In this document: positions 1 to 6,755 of the stretch, piece after piece
Position numbering within the stretch: the stretch's first letter is position 1
Layout: every line of letters starts with the position of its first letter
Assembly (NCBI GenBank): GCA_030617005.1
Contig: JAUWWH010000003.1
Coordinates: forward strand, 1 to 13,645
DNA length: 13,645 bases
Origin: Candidatus Bathyarchaeota archaeon
GTDB lineage: Archaea > Thermoproteota > Bathyarchaeia > RBG-16-48-13 > GCA-020355125
Direction of reading: 5' to 3'
Translations under genes and position numbers: made by a program
The notes under the pieces: model-generated
Told to the model about the DNA's origin: nothing
Seen by the model: only the letters and a program-made list of their open reading frames with translations
Database searches by the model: none

Positions 1-152
1 AAATAAGAAAATGTTAGTATTCACTTTCTTTATTAACTCCATTCTAGCAATTGCTAGCGGGTTAATTCTGGATACATGGATTTTACCATCTGTGTCGTCT
101 CTCACTTTGTTCAGAAGGCTTTTAGGTACACCTTTTTAATGGAATGCAAACG

Positions 153-923
153 TCAATCACAGTTTTCAAGTCGTAACCTCCGTTTACCGTGTAAGTAACC
201 TACAATAGTGTGAGGTTTAAGATGTATAAAACTATGAATTAATGTTTTTACATAATTGTAGTCGGGTAAGTATGCTCTTGCTACTCCCTGTAAATATTGT
301 TTTCTTGGAGTCAATCCTGGACGGAGATGTAATGTATTAGTGTGAGGAATATATTTTACACTCCAATCAGCTTTCTCCGTACGTCGACAAAACTCATCAT
401 ACTCACTAATACTGTCTGCTAATCCCCCAATCTCTTCCATCATTTTTCTACGGAATGCATAAAAACCTGTATGTCGTGCTTCTTTACGGACGTGTTGGAT
501 AATCATCTTATAGATGTTATCGTAGGTTCCAATAAATCTTAACCATGGAGAAAATAGATCATAATTGAGGTAGTGAAAGCATACTGTACCAACTTTCTCA
601 TCGCTGAAACTTTTTTGAATGATGGATGGTAATTCCTTGTCTAATACTAAATCTGCACCGACAGCACAAATAATGTCGCTACTTGCTTTATTGAATCCAT
701 ATTGAAATGATTCTGCAGTGTAATATTTCCACTTATGTTTACTCAAGGTAAGTATTTTTACGTCTGGAAGGACGGCCCGTATTATATGCTCACTTTTATC
801 AGTACAATTATCTAGTACAAATATGATTTCTGATACTTGGTTCTTAATCTGCTTTAATGAGGATAAACTATAGGGCAGATATACTTCTTCGTTATGTACT
901 GGAACTACAATACTAATCTTCAT
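153..923 (-). CDS. Family 2 glycosyltransferase (GT-A fold)
   Basis: This is a predicted nucleotide-sugar-dependent glycosyltransferase, probably acting at the cytoplasmic face in glycan or glycolipid synthesis; donor and acceptor are unknown. The start of the 256-residue protein reads KISIVVPVHNEEVYLPYSL, the typical GT2 opening strand and loop, followed by EIIFVLDNCTDKS (about residues 32-44), the usual nucleotide-binding segment. The place of the DxD motif is held by VGADLVLD (88-95), so the first acidic residue is replaced by Gly while the following Asp remains. A later EYDEFCRRTEKADW segment resembles the GT2 acceptor-side ED/W region. No membrane segment is evident. The start at 923 is chosen because the ATG follows a strong GAGGAGGG ribosome-binding site by 5 bases; an upstream in-frame TTG at 947 would put that site inside the gene. 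It is divergent from rpoP. The family is secure, the specific role is not. Confidence 0.88.
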   Translation of the reverse strand: MKISIVVPVHNEEVYLPYSLSSLKQIKNQVSEIIFVLDNCTDKSEHIIRAVLPDVKILTLSKHKWKYYTAESFQYGFNKASSDIICAVGADLVLDKELPSIIQKSFSDEKVGTVCFHYLNYDLFSPWLRFIGTYDNIYKMIIQHVRKEARHTGFYAFRRKMMEEIGGLADSISEYDEFCRRTEKADWSVKYIPHTNTLHLRPGLTPRKQYLQGVARAYLPDYNYVKTLIHSFIHLKPHTIVGYLHGKRRLRLENCD

Positions 924-928
924 CTCTA

Positions 929-936
929 CCCTCCTC
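929..936 (-). promoter_or_regulatory. Strong Shine-Dalgarno site of the glycosyltransferase gene
   Basis: The minus strand reads GAGGAGGG here, 5 bases before the ATG at 923. It decides the start codon, because the longer reading frame opening with TTG at 947 would bury it in coding sequence. Confidence 0.7.
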
Positions 937-1076
937 AAATTATACAATGTAACAAAAAATTAGAAAATTACGGATTATTGATTATAATGTCTGATCGTCC
1001 ACAAAATCTCATTCTCTAAATATTTTTCCAGTTCATTTTTTCTTCACTGTTTATCTTTATTCTTAAAGAGGAAACC

Positions 1077-1085
1077 CTATATAAA
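1077..1085 (+). promoter_or_regulatory. TATA-like box, distal
   Basis: CTATATAAA is preceded by purine-rich AAAGAGGAAA that could act as a BRE. It would start transcription near 1108, at the hairpin 1103-1122 and about 130 bases before rpoP. It could be a distal rpoP promoter or the promoter of a short leader RNA. It is a sequence match only. Confidence 0.35.
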
Positions 1086-1102
1086 CTGTTGAATCACTAA
1101 CA

Positions 1103-1122
1103 GAAAAAATCTTTATTTTTTC
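1103..1122. repeat. Perfect 8-base inverted repeat (hairpin) in the rpoP upstream region
   Basis: GAAAAAAT and ATTTTTTC flank the 4-base loop CTTT. The stem can extend by two more pairs (C1101 and A1102 with T1124 and G1125) past one bulged base. It lies just downstream of the distal TATA-like box. In the plus direction it ends in a U-rich arm, so it could attenuate a leader transcript, though an AT-only stem this weak may be fortuitous. Confidence 0.35.
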
Positions 1123-1150
1123 CTGATTTCATCATGAGATAGACATCACA

Positions 1151-1160
1151 TTTTATATAT
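1151..1160 (+). promoter_or_regulatory. Probable rpoP promoter (TATA box)
   Basis: TTTTATATAT matches the archaeal TATA consensus. Initiation would fall near 1180, inside the short palindrome CTTTCT-T-AGAAAG at 1172-1184, giving a leader of about 55 bases before the ATG at 1237. There is no clear Shine-Dalgarno site in front of rpoP. Confidence 0.4.
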
Positions 1161-1236
1161 CCAATACTGTGCTTTCTTAGAAAGAAAAACCTTAAATCTT
1201 TGAATGTGAGTCGTCTTTTTGTTCATAAAAAGATAA

Positions 1237-1428
1237 ATGTATTCGGTGGTTAATTTGGAAAATAAGAATCAAAGTTTGACAAGTATAACTTATATATGTG
1301 TTCGATGTGAGAACTTGATAAGCGTTGATCAACTTTCTCTGATGATTGAAGTGAAGTGCCCTAATTGTGGATTTAGGGTTTTAAGAAAAACTCGCCCACC
1401 TATAGTTAAAAGGGTTAAAGCTCGCTAA
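1237..1428 (+). CDS. rpoP: DNA-directed RNA polymerase subunit P (Rpo12/Rpb12)
   Basis: This is the small zinc-ribbon subunit of archaeal RNA polymerase, the homologue of eukaryotic Rpb12, which stabilises the Rpo3-Rpo10-Rpo11 assembly platform. The core is typical: CVRC (residues 21-24), then CPNCGFRV about 18 residues later (second zinc pair CPNC), then the basic tail TRPPIVKRVKAR that is a hallmark of the family. Family members are usually 45-50 residues; this frame gives 63, so the first 15 or so residues (rich in Asn and Ser) are either a lineage-specific extension or non-coding, with in-frame TTG codons at 1255 and 1276 as alternative starts. No good ribosome-binding site settles this. 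It stands alone here, followed by glyS 160 bases later, apparently with its own promoter. Confidence 0.9.
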   Translation: MYSVVNLENKNQSLTSITYICVRCENLISVDQLSLMIEVKCPNCGFRVLRKTRPPIVKRVKAR

Positions 1429-1488
1429 ATGAAGGAAATCAATCAGAATTATTCTTAAACATCACTTATTAGGCTACTTGTGAAACTC

Positions 1489-1495
1489 TTTTTTT
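1489..1495 (+). terminator. T-run downstream of rpoP
   Basis: Seven consecutive T residues lie 60 bases after the rpoP stop codon and just before the predicted glyS TATA box. Archaeal RNA polymerase commonly terminates at such T-tracts without a hairpin, and none is seen here. Confidence 0.35.
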
Positions 1496-1500
1496 ACTTA

Positions 1501-1509
1501 TTTATATAG
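1501..1509 (+). promoter_or_regulatory. Probable glyS promoter (TATA box)
   Basis: TTTATATAG lies 80 bases before the glyS ATG. Initiation about 25 bases downstream of the box would give a leader of roughly 60 bases. This is a consensus match only. Confidence 0.4.
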
Positions 1510-1588
1510 AAGATTTTCAAGGATATGTGACAATAAAGCAAGTCAATCAACAGTATTTGATTATATTAACACAGGGATTGATCGTATC

Positions 1589-3070
1589 ATGAGTGAAAAG
1601 AGTAAATTTGATAAAGTATCTGATCTCGCTTTCAGGAGAGGCCTTTACTTCCCAAGTGCTCACATTTATTCAGATTCGTTAGCTGGTTTCTGGGATTATG
1701 GGCCTTTAGGTGTAACTTTAAAGAGGAGAATAATAGATCTTTGGAGGAAGACAATCGTCAAGAGAGATGAGATGTTAGAGATCGATGGTTCACAGATATT
1801 GCCAGAGAGTGTATTTAAAGCGAGTGGTCATCTTCAAAGCTTTGTTGATCCATTAACAGAATGTAAAGATTGTCGAGTAACCTTTAGAGCGGATAGATTA
1901 ATTCAGAGAAGGCTGGAGAAGTTGATTCCTGAAGCTCTTCCCTCTAAAGAGTTGGATAGTTTAATCTTGAAGAATGGGATAGTGTGCTCCGAATGTGGGG
2001 GTGAATTATCTAAAGTTTTTAAATTTAATATGATGTTTCGATTTTCTGCGGGTCCAAAACTAGGTAATCAAGTTGCACTCAGACCAGAAACATGTCAAAG
2101 TATCTTCCTTGATTTCTTGAGAGTCTATAAAACGATGCGGGTAAAGCTTCCTATAGGTATAGCCCAAGTTGGGAAATCCTTTAGGAACGAGATCTCACCA
2201 AGACGGAATCTGATAAGACTTCGAGAACTCACACAAGCTGAGATTGAGATTTTCTTTAATCCAAAAAATATTGAATCTTTTACAAAATTCGATCAGATAA
2301 TGGATGTTACGTTAAGATTTTTACTTGTAAATGATCAGGAACTAGAGTTAACTGCTGAGGAAGCTGTAAAGAAAAAAATCGTTCAGAATAAACTCGTTGT
2401 CTACTATTTAGTTTTACTAAAACAGTTTTATGAACTAGTGGGCATTAACCCACAAAATATTCGTTATAGAGAATTACACGACGAAGAAAGACCTTTCTAT
2501 GCTCAATCAGCTTGGGATCTAGAGATCAAGACGAGTCTGGGTTGGTTAGAGGTCGTTGCTAATCATTATCGTACTGATTATGATTTAAAGGTTCATTCAA
2601 AAGGGAGTAAAACTGATTTGATGATACTTGATAACGGTGAGAAGATCATCCCTTGGGTTTGGGAAGACTCGATGGGAATCGATCGAACTCTCTTTGTTGC
2701 TCTTGATGCTGCATACACTGAAGAGAAAAAACGCATTTTTTTAAAACTACCAAATTATTTAGCTCCAATACAAGTAGCAGTTTTCCCTTTAGTAGCTAAA
2801 GACGGGTTAACGGAAAAAGCGAGGACATTATATGATATGCTAAAGGTCGAGTTTGATACTTTTTTTGATGAGAAGGCTAGTATTGGAAGGAGATATTATA
2901 GGGTAGATGAGATAGGTGTTCCCTATGCCGTTACAATTGACTACGATACATTGAAGGATGAAACTGTAACTATTAGAGATAGGGACAACAAAGAACAGAT
3001 TAGAATCAAGGTAGGTGGATTGAAGGATTGGTTGAAATTAAGGTTAAATTTTATTCCACCAAACCAGTAA
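1589..3070 (+). CDS. glyS: Glycyl-tRNA synthetase (class II, alpha2 type)
   Basis: It charges tRNA-Gly with glycine in the cytoplasm. Class II landmarks are present in order: WDYGPLG (residues 35-41), EIDGSQILPESVFKASGH (64-81), a zinc-knuckle-like insertion with CKDC (92-95) and CSEC (133-136), LRPET (164-168), motif 2 FRNEISPR (198-205), RELTQAEIE, GWLEVVANHYRTDYDL (318-333), motif 3 GIDR (363-366), and the C-terminal anticodon-binding domain from APIQVAVFPL (392) onward. The 493-residue length is a little short for archaeal members, which run near 570. Some usually invariant active-site segments are altered: the family sequence LRPETAQGIF is LRPETCQSIF here, and EPSFGIDR is EDSMGIDR. The start at 1589 follows a weak AGGGA. 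The gene is convergent with aspartokinase, separated by only 28 bases. Identity is secure. Confidence 0.96.
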   Translation: MSEKSKFDKVSDLAFRRGLYFPSAHIYSDSLAGFWDYGPLGVTLKRRIIDLWRKTIVKRDEMLEIDGSQILPESVFKASGHLQSFVDPLTECKDCRVTFRADRLIQRRLEKLIPEALPSKELDSLILKNGIVCSECGGELSKVFKFNMMFRFSAGPKLGNQVALRPETCQSIFLDFLRVYKTMRVKLPIGIAQVGKSFRNEISPRRNLIRLRELTQAEIEIFFNPKNIESFTKFDQIMDVTLRFLLVNDQELELTAEEAVKKKIVQNKLVVYYLVLLKQFYELVGINPQNIRYRELHDEERPFYAQSAWDLEIKTSLGWLEVVANHYRTDYDLKVHSKGSKTDLMILDNGEKIIPWVWEDSMGIDRTLFVALDAAYTEEKKRIFLKLPNYLAPIQVAVFPLVAKDGLTEKARTLYDMLKVEFDTFFDEKASIGRRYYRVDEIGVPYAVTIDYDTLKDETVTIRDRDNKEQIRIKVGGLKDWLKLRLNFIPPNQ

Positions 3071-3098
3071 AGGAAAGGACTGTTTAAGCTTTTTTACT
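3071..3098. other. Short convergent gap with a T-run after glyS
   Basis: The glyS and aspartokinase stop codons face each other across 28 bases. The plus strand carries a T-run at 3090-3095 that may end glyS transcription. No stem-loop is clear. The spacing implies overlapping 3' ends of the two transcripts. Confidence 0.3.
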
Positions 3099-4499
3099 TT
3101 ATTTATCTAATTGGAATTCTGTGTGCAGGGATCTAACGGTTTTAACTCCATCTGTTTCTTTGATAACGAAAGATATGTTCAACTCTGAAGAACCTTGAGC
3201 GATCATTCTGATATTAATGCCTTCATCAGCAACGGCTGTAAACACTCTGGCAGCTACTCCCGGTGTTCCCTTCATATCAGCACCAACAATAGCGATTATG
3301 CAAACGTCTTTCTCAGTGGAGATTCCTCTTACATTCCCGCTACCGAGAAGAGCTAACTCTAATGTGTTTGTAACTGCATCTACTCTATCATGTGGAATAA
3401 TGAAGGAGATATTTGCTTCGGATGAGCCTTGGGAGATCATGAGAATGTTAACATGATTTTCCCCCAATATTCCAAAGACTTTAGCAGCGATACCTGGAGT
3501 TCCAGCCATGCCTGCACCGCTCACTGTTATCAAAGCTACATCCCTTATTATTGCAATAGCTTTAGCTATGTCTACTGATTTGACACTTTGATTCTTCTCT
3601 ATCAATGTACCTTTTTCTGGATTGAATGTGTTCTTGATGTGTACACAAATTTCCTTGTTAGCCGCTGGTTCTAAAGCTTTAGGATGCAGTCCTTTCGCTC
3701 CAAAGTAAGCCATTTCCATGGCTTCAACATAGGAGACAGTTGGAATAGTCTTAGCTAATGGTTCGATCTTAGGATCAGCCGTCATTAAACCGTCAATATC
3801 TGTCCAAATCCATATTTCATCCACGTCTAAAGCTACACCGAGAATCGTAGCTGTGTAATCGGAACCTCCCCTACCCAATGTTATTGTCGTACTGTCCTGA
3901 GTATAGGCAATATATCCTGTTACAACTGGTATGGTCCTCTCTTTGATTATTGGTTCAAGGTTTTTCTTAACTTTGTAAGTAGTTATCTCCATTAAGGGCA
4001 TTGCATTTCCGAATCGATCATCTGTAACTATCCCAGCTTCACCCCCCGTATACCATTCCGCTTTCAACCCTGCTTCCTTTAATGCAGCACATACTATGGA
4101 AGAGGAAAGTTTTTCACCAAAAGATACGATATAATCTTGAGAACGGGGTGTTACTTCCTTAAGATAAGAAACACTTGTTAAGACTCTTCCCCATTCTTCA
4201 ATTAATCTTTCTATCTCATTATAAATATTTTCATAAAGCTTTTTATCATGAATGATTTTCCTCGCAAATTCTCTATGCTTTTCAGTTAGTTCTTCAATAA
4301 AGTTCTTGACTAAACTTTGATTGCTAACTGTGACTCTTGAAATCGCATCAAACATTTTATTAGTTACACCAGCCATTGCTGAGACAACGACCACGACTTC
4401 ATTTCCATCCAGTACACTCCTCTTTACGATTTCAACACATTTTTTTATACCTTCATCACTACTCACCGAAGTGCCACCGAACTTCATAACAATCCTCAT
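3099..4499 (-). CDS. Aspartate kinase (monofunctional, two ACT domains)
   Basis: It phosphorylates L-aspartate to 4-phospho-aspartate, the committed step to threonine, methionine, isoleucine and (in some lineages) lysine. The kinase domain opens with KFGGTSV (residues 6-12) and contains SFGEKLSS, the TLGRGGSDYTA loop and WTDIDGLMTADP. The C-terminal third holds two tandem ACT repeats: VSGAGMAGTPGIAAKVF with ISQGSSEANISFII, and IVGADMKGTPGVAARVF with IAQGSSELNISFVI. These are the usual site of end-product feedback by threonine or lysine. The 466-residue length is normal. The ATG at 4499 has a GAGGAG ribosome-binding site 6 bases upstream. It lies 17 bases downstream of hom on the same strand, so the pair is probably one operon. 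Which end product controls it cannot be read from the sequence, so I give no lysC/thrA symbol. Confidence 0.96.
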   Translation of the reverse strand: MRIVMKFGGTSVSSDEGIKKCVEIVKRSVLDGNEVVVVVSAMAGVTNKMFDAISRVTVSNQSLVKNFIEELTEKHREFARKIIHDKKLYENIYNEIERLIEEWGRVLTSVSYLKEVTPRSQDYIVSFGEKLSSSIVCAALKEAGLKAEWYTGGEAGIVTDDRFGNAMPLMEITTYKVKKNLEPIIKERTIPVVTGYIAYTQDSTTITLGRGGSDYTATILGVALDVDEIWIWTDIDGLMTADPKIEPLAKTIPTVSYVEAMEMAYFGAKGLHPKALEPAANKEICVHIKNTFNPEKGTLIEKNQSVKSVDIAKAIAIIRDVALITVSGAGMAGTPGIAAKVFGILGENHVNILMISQGSSEANISFIIPHDRVDAVTNTLELALLGSGNVRGISTEKDVCIIAIVGADMKGTPGVAARVFTAVADEGINIRMIAQGSSELNISFVIKETDGVKTVRSLHTEFQLDK

Positions 4500-4505
4500 A
4501 TTTTT

Positions 4506-4511
4506 CTCCTC
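4506..4511 (-). promoter_or_regulatory. Shine-Dalgarno site of aspartokinase
   Basis: GAGGAG on the minus strand, 6 bases before the ATG at 4499. It fills most of the 17-base gap after hom and implies independent re-initiation of translation within a shared transcript. Confidence 0.65.
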
Positions 4512-4516
4512 AATTT

Positions 4517-5539
4517 CTAAAATTTTTTAAATATTCTTCTCCTTATATCGATTAAATCCCTTAAAACTGCATCTGCTGTTTGAATTCCACCAGCTCCATG
4601 ACCAACTATTGTGATTTCACCAGCATATTCCATGTGATAAGTTACAGCATTAAGGGTTCCATTAACACACAGTGGATGACTTTTAGATATAGATTGAGGT
4701 TTAACCTCTATTGTCTCGTCATTTATCAATCATATAAGTTTAATTGCTTCCCCTCTTTTCTTCGCTTTCTGCACATCATCTAGTGTTATCCCTGTTATGC
4801 CAGTAATCGCTACATCTTTAATTGTAATAGGTTTATTTATCAACCAGTTAGCTATGATAACGAGTTTACAAGCTGCATCTATTCCTTCTAAGTCGTATGT
4901 TGGATCTGCTTCAGCGTATCCTGCTTTTTGCGCTTCCTTTAAAGCTATATTCATAGGCATGTTTGAATCAGTCATCTTTGTCAAAATGTAGTTTGTAGTC
5001 CCATTCAGTATCCCTTTAATCGAGATTGTTCTGTCACCTCTCATACATATCTTGCCTAAATCTAAAATTGGTGTTCCTCCACCTACCGACCCGCTGAACC
5101 TTAAGAAGACATTGTTGTACGAGGCTAATTCCCTTAAAGCAGGAAGGGCAAGAGCAAGGGGTCCTTTATTTACTGTTATAACATGCTTTTTTTTCTTCAA
5201 AGCAGCTTCGATGTGGGATAGTCCTGGTTCACCATCCTCAATATTTGTAGGTGTAGCCTCGATGATGATGTCTGATTCCACATTTTTAATAACGTCTATC
5301 CCACTCATCTTTGGTTGCCCATATTTTGGATGGAGAGATACAGAACCGTAAGAATATTTCACTTTATACAATTCATTGTAATTAAGTCCTGAGTGAGAAA
5401 TTGCAGCGCCCTTACTATCTACGACAGCTACGATGCTCGGTCTGAAACCATAATTTTTCAATAGCAATTCCTCTTTTTCAGTGAGAATCTTCGCTACTGC
5501 TTGTCCAACGGTTCCAAAACCGATAATTATTATTCTCAT
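4517..5539 (-). pseudogene. hom: Homoserine dehydrogenase, interrupted by one in-frame TGA
   Basis: It reduces aspartate semialdehyde to homoserine with NAD(P)H. The frame encodes 269 residues, then TGA (4730-4732), then 70 more residues in the same frame to a TAG. Joined, the 340-codon length is normal for an archaeal enzyme. Before the stop: Rossmann motif GFGTVG (7-12), VNKGPLAL (123-130), SVGGGTP (151-157), GILNGTTNYI, and the family signature AEADPTYDLEGIDAACK (209-225) with the catalytic Asp and Lys. After the stop come HPLCVNGTLNAVTY, GEITIVGHGAGG and TADAVLRDLIDI, the conserved end of the nucleotide-binding and dimer region. A protein ending at residue 269 would lack this and is unlikely to be active. 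The ATG at 5539 follows AGAGGT by 10 bases. The intact downstream motifs suggest a recent mutation, a sequencing error or readthrough. An internal TTG right after the TGA could start the second piece, but it has no ribosome-binding site. Confidence 0.85.
4730..4732 (-). other. In-frame TGA codon inside hom
   Basis: The codon context reads GAA GCA ATT AAA CTT ATA TGA TTG ATA AAT GAC GAG on the minus strand. Both sides translate to conserved homoserine dehydrogenase sequence with no change of frame. A single substitution (for example from GGA, CGA or TGG) accounts for it. Confidence 0.9.
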
Positions 5540-5603
5540 AAGTGTTTAAACCTCTGAAACTAAATGAAGGCTCCAGCATTACACAATTTTTATGTTGTAA
5601 GCC
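5540..5603 (-). promoter_or_regulatory. Gap between the aldolase gene and hom; possible operon promoter
   Basis: These 64 bases hold the hom ribosome-binding site (AGAGGT, 5550-5555) and a minus-strand A/T patch, ACATAAAAATTG, near 5583-5594 that could be a weak TATA box. TTACA and TGTAA flank that patch as an imperfect inverted repeat. Either hom and aspartokinase have their own promoter here or they are read through from the aldolase. Confidence 0.3.
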
Positions 5604-6389
5604 TTATCTCTTAGATAGAATCTCCCTTAGCTTTCTTCCGTTTTGAGTACACCAAGCTGCAACTATACTTACATCCCAACCAATACAGAAGTCACGAATA
5701 CCTCTCTTAATAAAATATTGGCATTGTTCAACAGAACCAGCTTCCGCCCTAGGTCGAACACCTGCATCGAGTGCCATTTGATGAGCTCTATCCATATCCG
5801 CATTCACTATATCCCTATACTCCGCTCGTATGTAGGGCTTCCGTGGTGTTCGAAGACTCAAACCATAGTCAGCTGGGCCAAACTGAATCATGTCTAAACC
5901 CTCTATAATCAGAACGTCTTCTAAGTTCTCCATAAGACTCTTCTTCTCAACCATAATCGCAATTACTACATCGTCAATACTCTTAGCATAATCATATCGC
6001 ACATTGTATCTTATTCCACGTGTTCCCATGAAACTATTAACGCCCTCAGGAGGCAATTTAACAGCACGGATACAATCCTTAACCTCTTCAATTGTCATAA
6101 TATCTGCAAAGAGAATGGCTTGAAACCCTGCAGCAATGGCTCTTTGAGCGAGCCAATCTTTGGGATTTCTGTCAATCTTGATCATGGTAGAGAGATTAGT
6201 AAGTTCTGCAGCTCTACACATATTGTCCAGATCATGGAGGTCCCAAGCCCCATATTGACTTCCAAATTCAACATAGTCAAATTGGGCAGTACTACCAACA
6301 ACTTCCCATAAGGTTGGCCAAGTACTTGAAAGATGAGTTCCTATAGTCGATTTGTTTTGATTTAAAAGTTCCCTAATCTTATTTTGCAT
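5604..6389 (-). CDS. HpcH/HpaI-type aldolase family protein with altered active site
   Basis: It has the (beta/alpha)8 fold of the HpcH/HpaI aldolase/citrate lyase beta superfamily, whose members cleave 2-oxo acids with a divalent metal. The metal-binding segments are present: MVEKKSLMENLEDVL with Glu148 and FGPADYGLSL with Asp174. The strand-2 motif that normally reads EHxP, with the catalytic His, reads S44-Q45-Y46-G here within YVEFGSQYGAWDLHDLDN. The usual substrate-binding Arg of the next strand is Lys71 in TMIKIDR. It is therefore a divergent subgroup whose reaction may differ from the classical retro-aldol. The substrate is unknown. The start is placed at the ATG at 6389 (261 residues); an in-frame TTG at 6404 would add five residues. 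It lies 64 bases upstream of hom, and a hydroxyacid dehydrogenase gene lies upstream on the same strand. Confidence 0.85.
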   Translation of the reverse strand: MQNKIRELLNQNKSTIGTHLSSTWPTLWEVVGSTAQFDYVEFGSQYGAWDLHDLDNMCRAAELTNLSTMIKIDRNPKDWLAQRAIAAGFQAILFADIMTIEEVKDCIRAVKLPPEGVNSFMGTRGIRYNVRYDYAKSIDDVVIAIMVEKKSLMENLEDVLIIEGLDMIQFGPADYGLSLRTPRKPYIRAEYRDIVNADMDRAHQMALDAGVRPRAEAGSVEQCQYFIKRGIRDFCIGWDVSIVAAWCTQNGRKLREILSKR

Positions 6390-6404
6390 AATATTCCAAC
6401 TCAA

Positions 6405-6755
6405 TCTTCTTTATCTCAGAATTTAAGCATTTCTAGATTATTCACCGCAGGATTCATGTGTCCTCTAGGCTTTTCTTCAATCTTGGGTTAATTTTAAACT
6501 TAACGCATCAGAAAGTATCTTCATCTTTCATTGTAAATAAATATACCTAAGAAACCAGATTTGGTTTAACCATAATATGACCAATTGAATCATTGGAGCG
6601 TATTCACTAAGACACAATTTGTTATCCTCATATTTCTATAAGGCGTCCTTCAGTTAATTCGAGAGTAACATATGTATATTTAGAGAACTAAGTCTTGCTC
6701 AAGAGATAAATAAATACATATTCTTGGAGAAAATGGGTTATAAAGAAAAGTTAAT
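6405..6755. other. 350-base gap between the dehydrogenase and aldolase genes
   Basis: No gene is recognisable here. The minus strand carries a TATA-like GGTATATTTATTT near 6534-6546 and an AGAGGA-cac-ATG with a 13-codon open frame (NPAVNNLEMLKF) ending just upstream of the aldolase, which could be a leader peptide or chance. A small perfect inverted repeat, AAACCA-GATT-TGGTTT, lies near 6552-6567. Short open stretches near 6560-6660 on the minus strand are protein-like but match nothing I know; a degraded gene remnant is possible. Confidence 0.3.

Larger units (their letters stand above)
924..1236. other. Divergent intergenic region between the glycosyltransferase gene and rpoP
   Basis: This 313-base AT-rich stretch separates two divergent genes. 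It holds the glycosyltransferase ribosome-binding site, a minus-strand TATA-like patch near 981-990, two plus-strand TATA-like boxes (1077-1085 and 1151-1160), a perfect 8-base hairpin (1103-1122) and a 13-base palindrome (1172-1184). I found no convincing coding sequence or tRNA in it. Confidence 0.5.

Noticed and set aside
44..57. Perfect 14-base palindrome CTAGCAATTGCTAG.
   Set aside because: About one such palindrome is expected by chance in a window this size, and there is no supporting context.
1..135. A minus-strand frame is open to the left edge (GTG at 105 or ATG at 42, reading HVSRINPLAIARMELIKK).
   Set aside because: It is only about 45 codons with no ribosome-binding site or recognisable motif, and this length is common by chance. 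It could be the start of a gene beyond the edge, but I cannot support that.
5255..5275. A GATGATGATG-CTGA string that resembles box C and box D of an archaeal C/D sRNA.
   Set aside because: The spacing is only a few bases, with no guide region or C'/D' pair, and it is antisense coding sequence of hom.
5052..5351. A 99-codon plus-strand frame opposite hom, and similar frames opposite aspartokinase and the dehydrogenase.
   Set aside because: They are antisense shadows of clearly conserved genes, with no motifs of their own.
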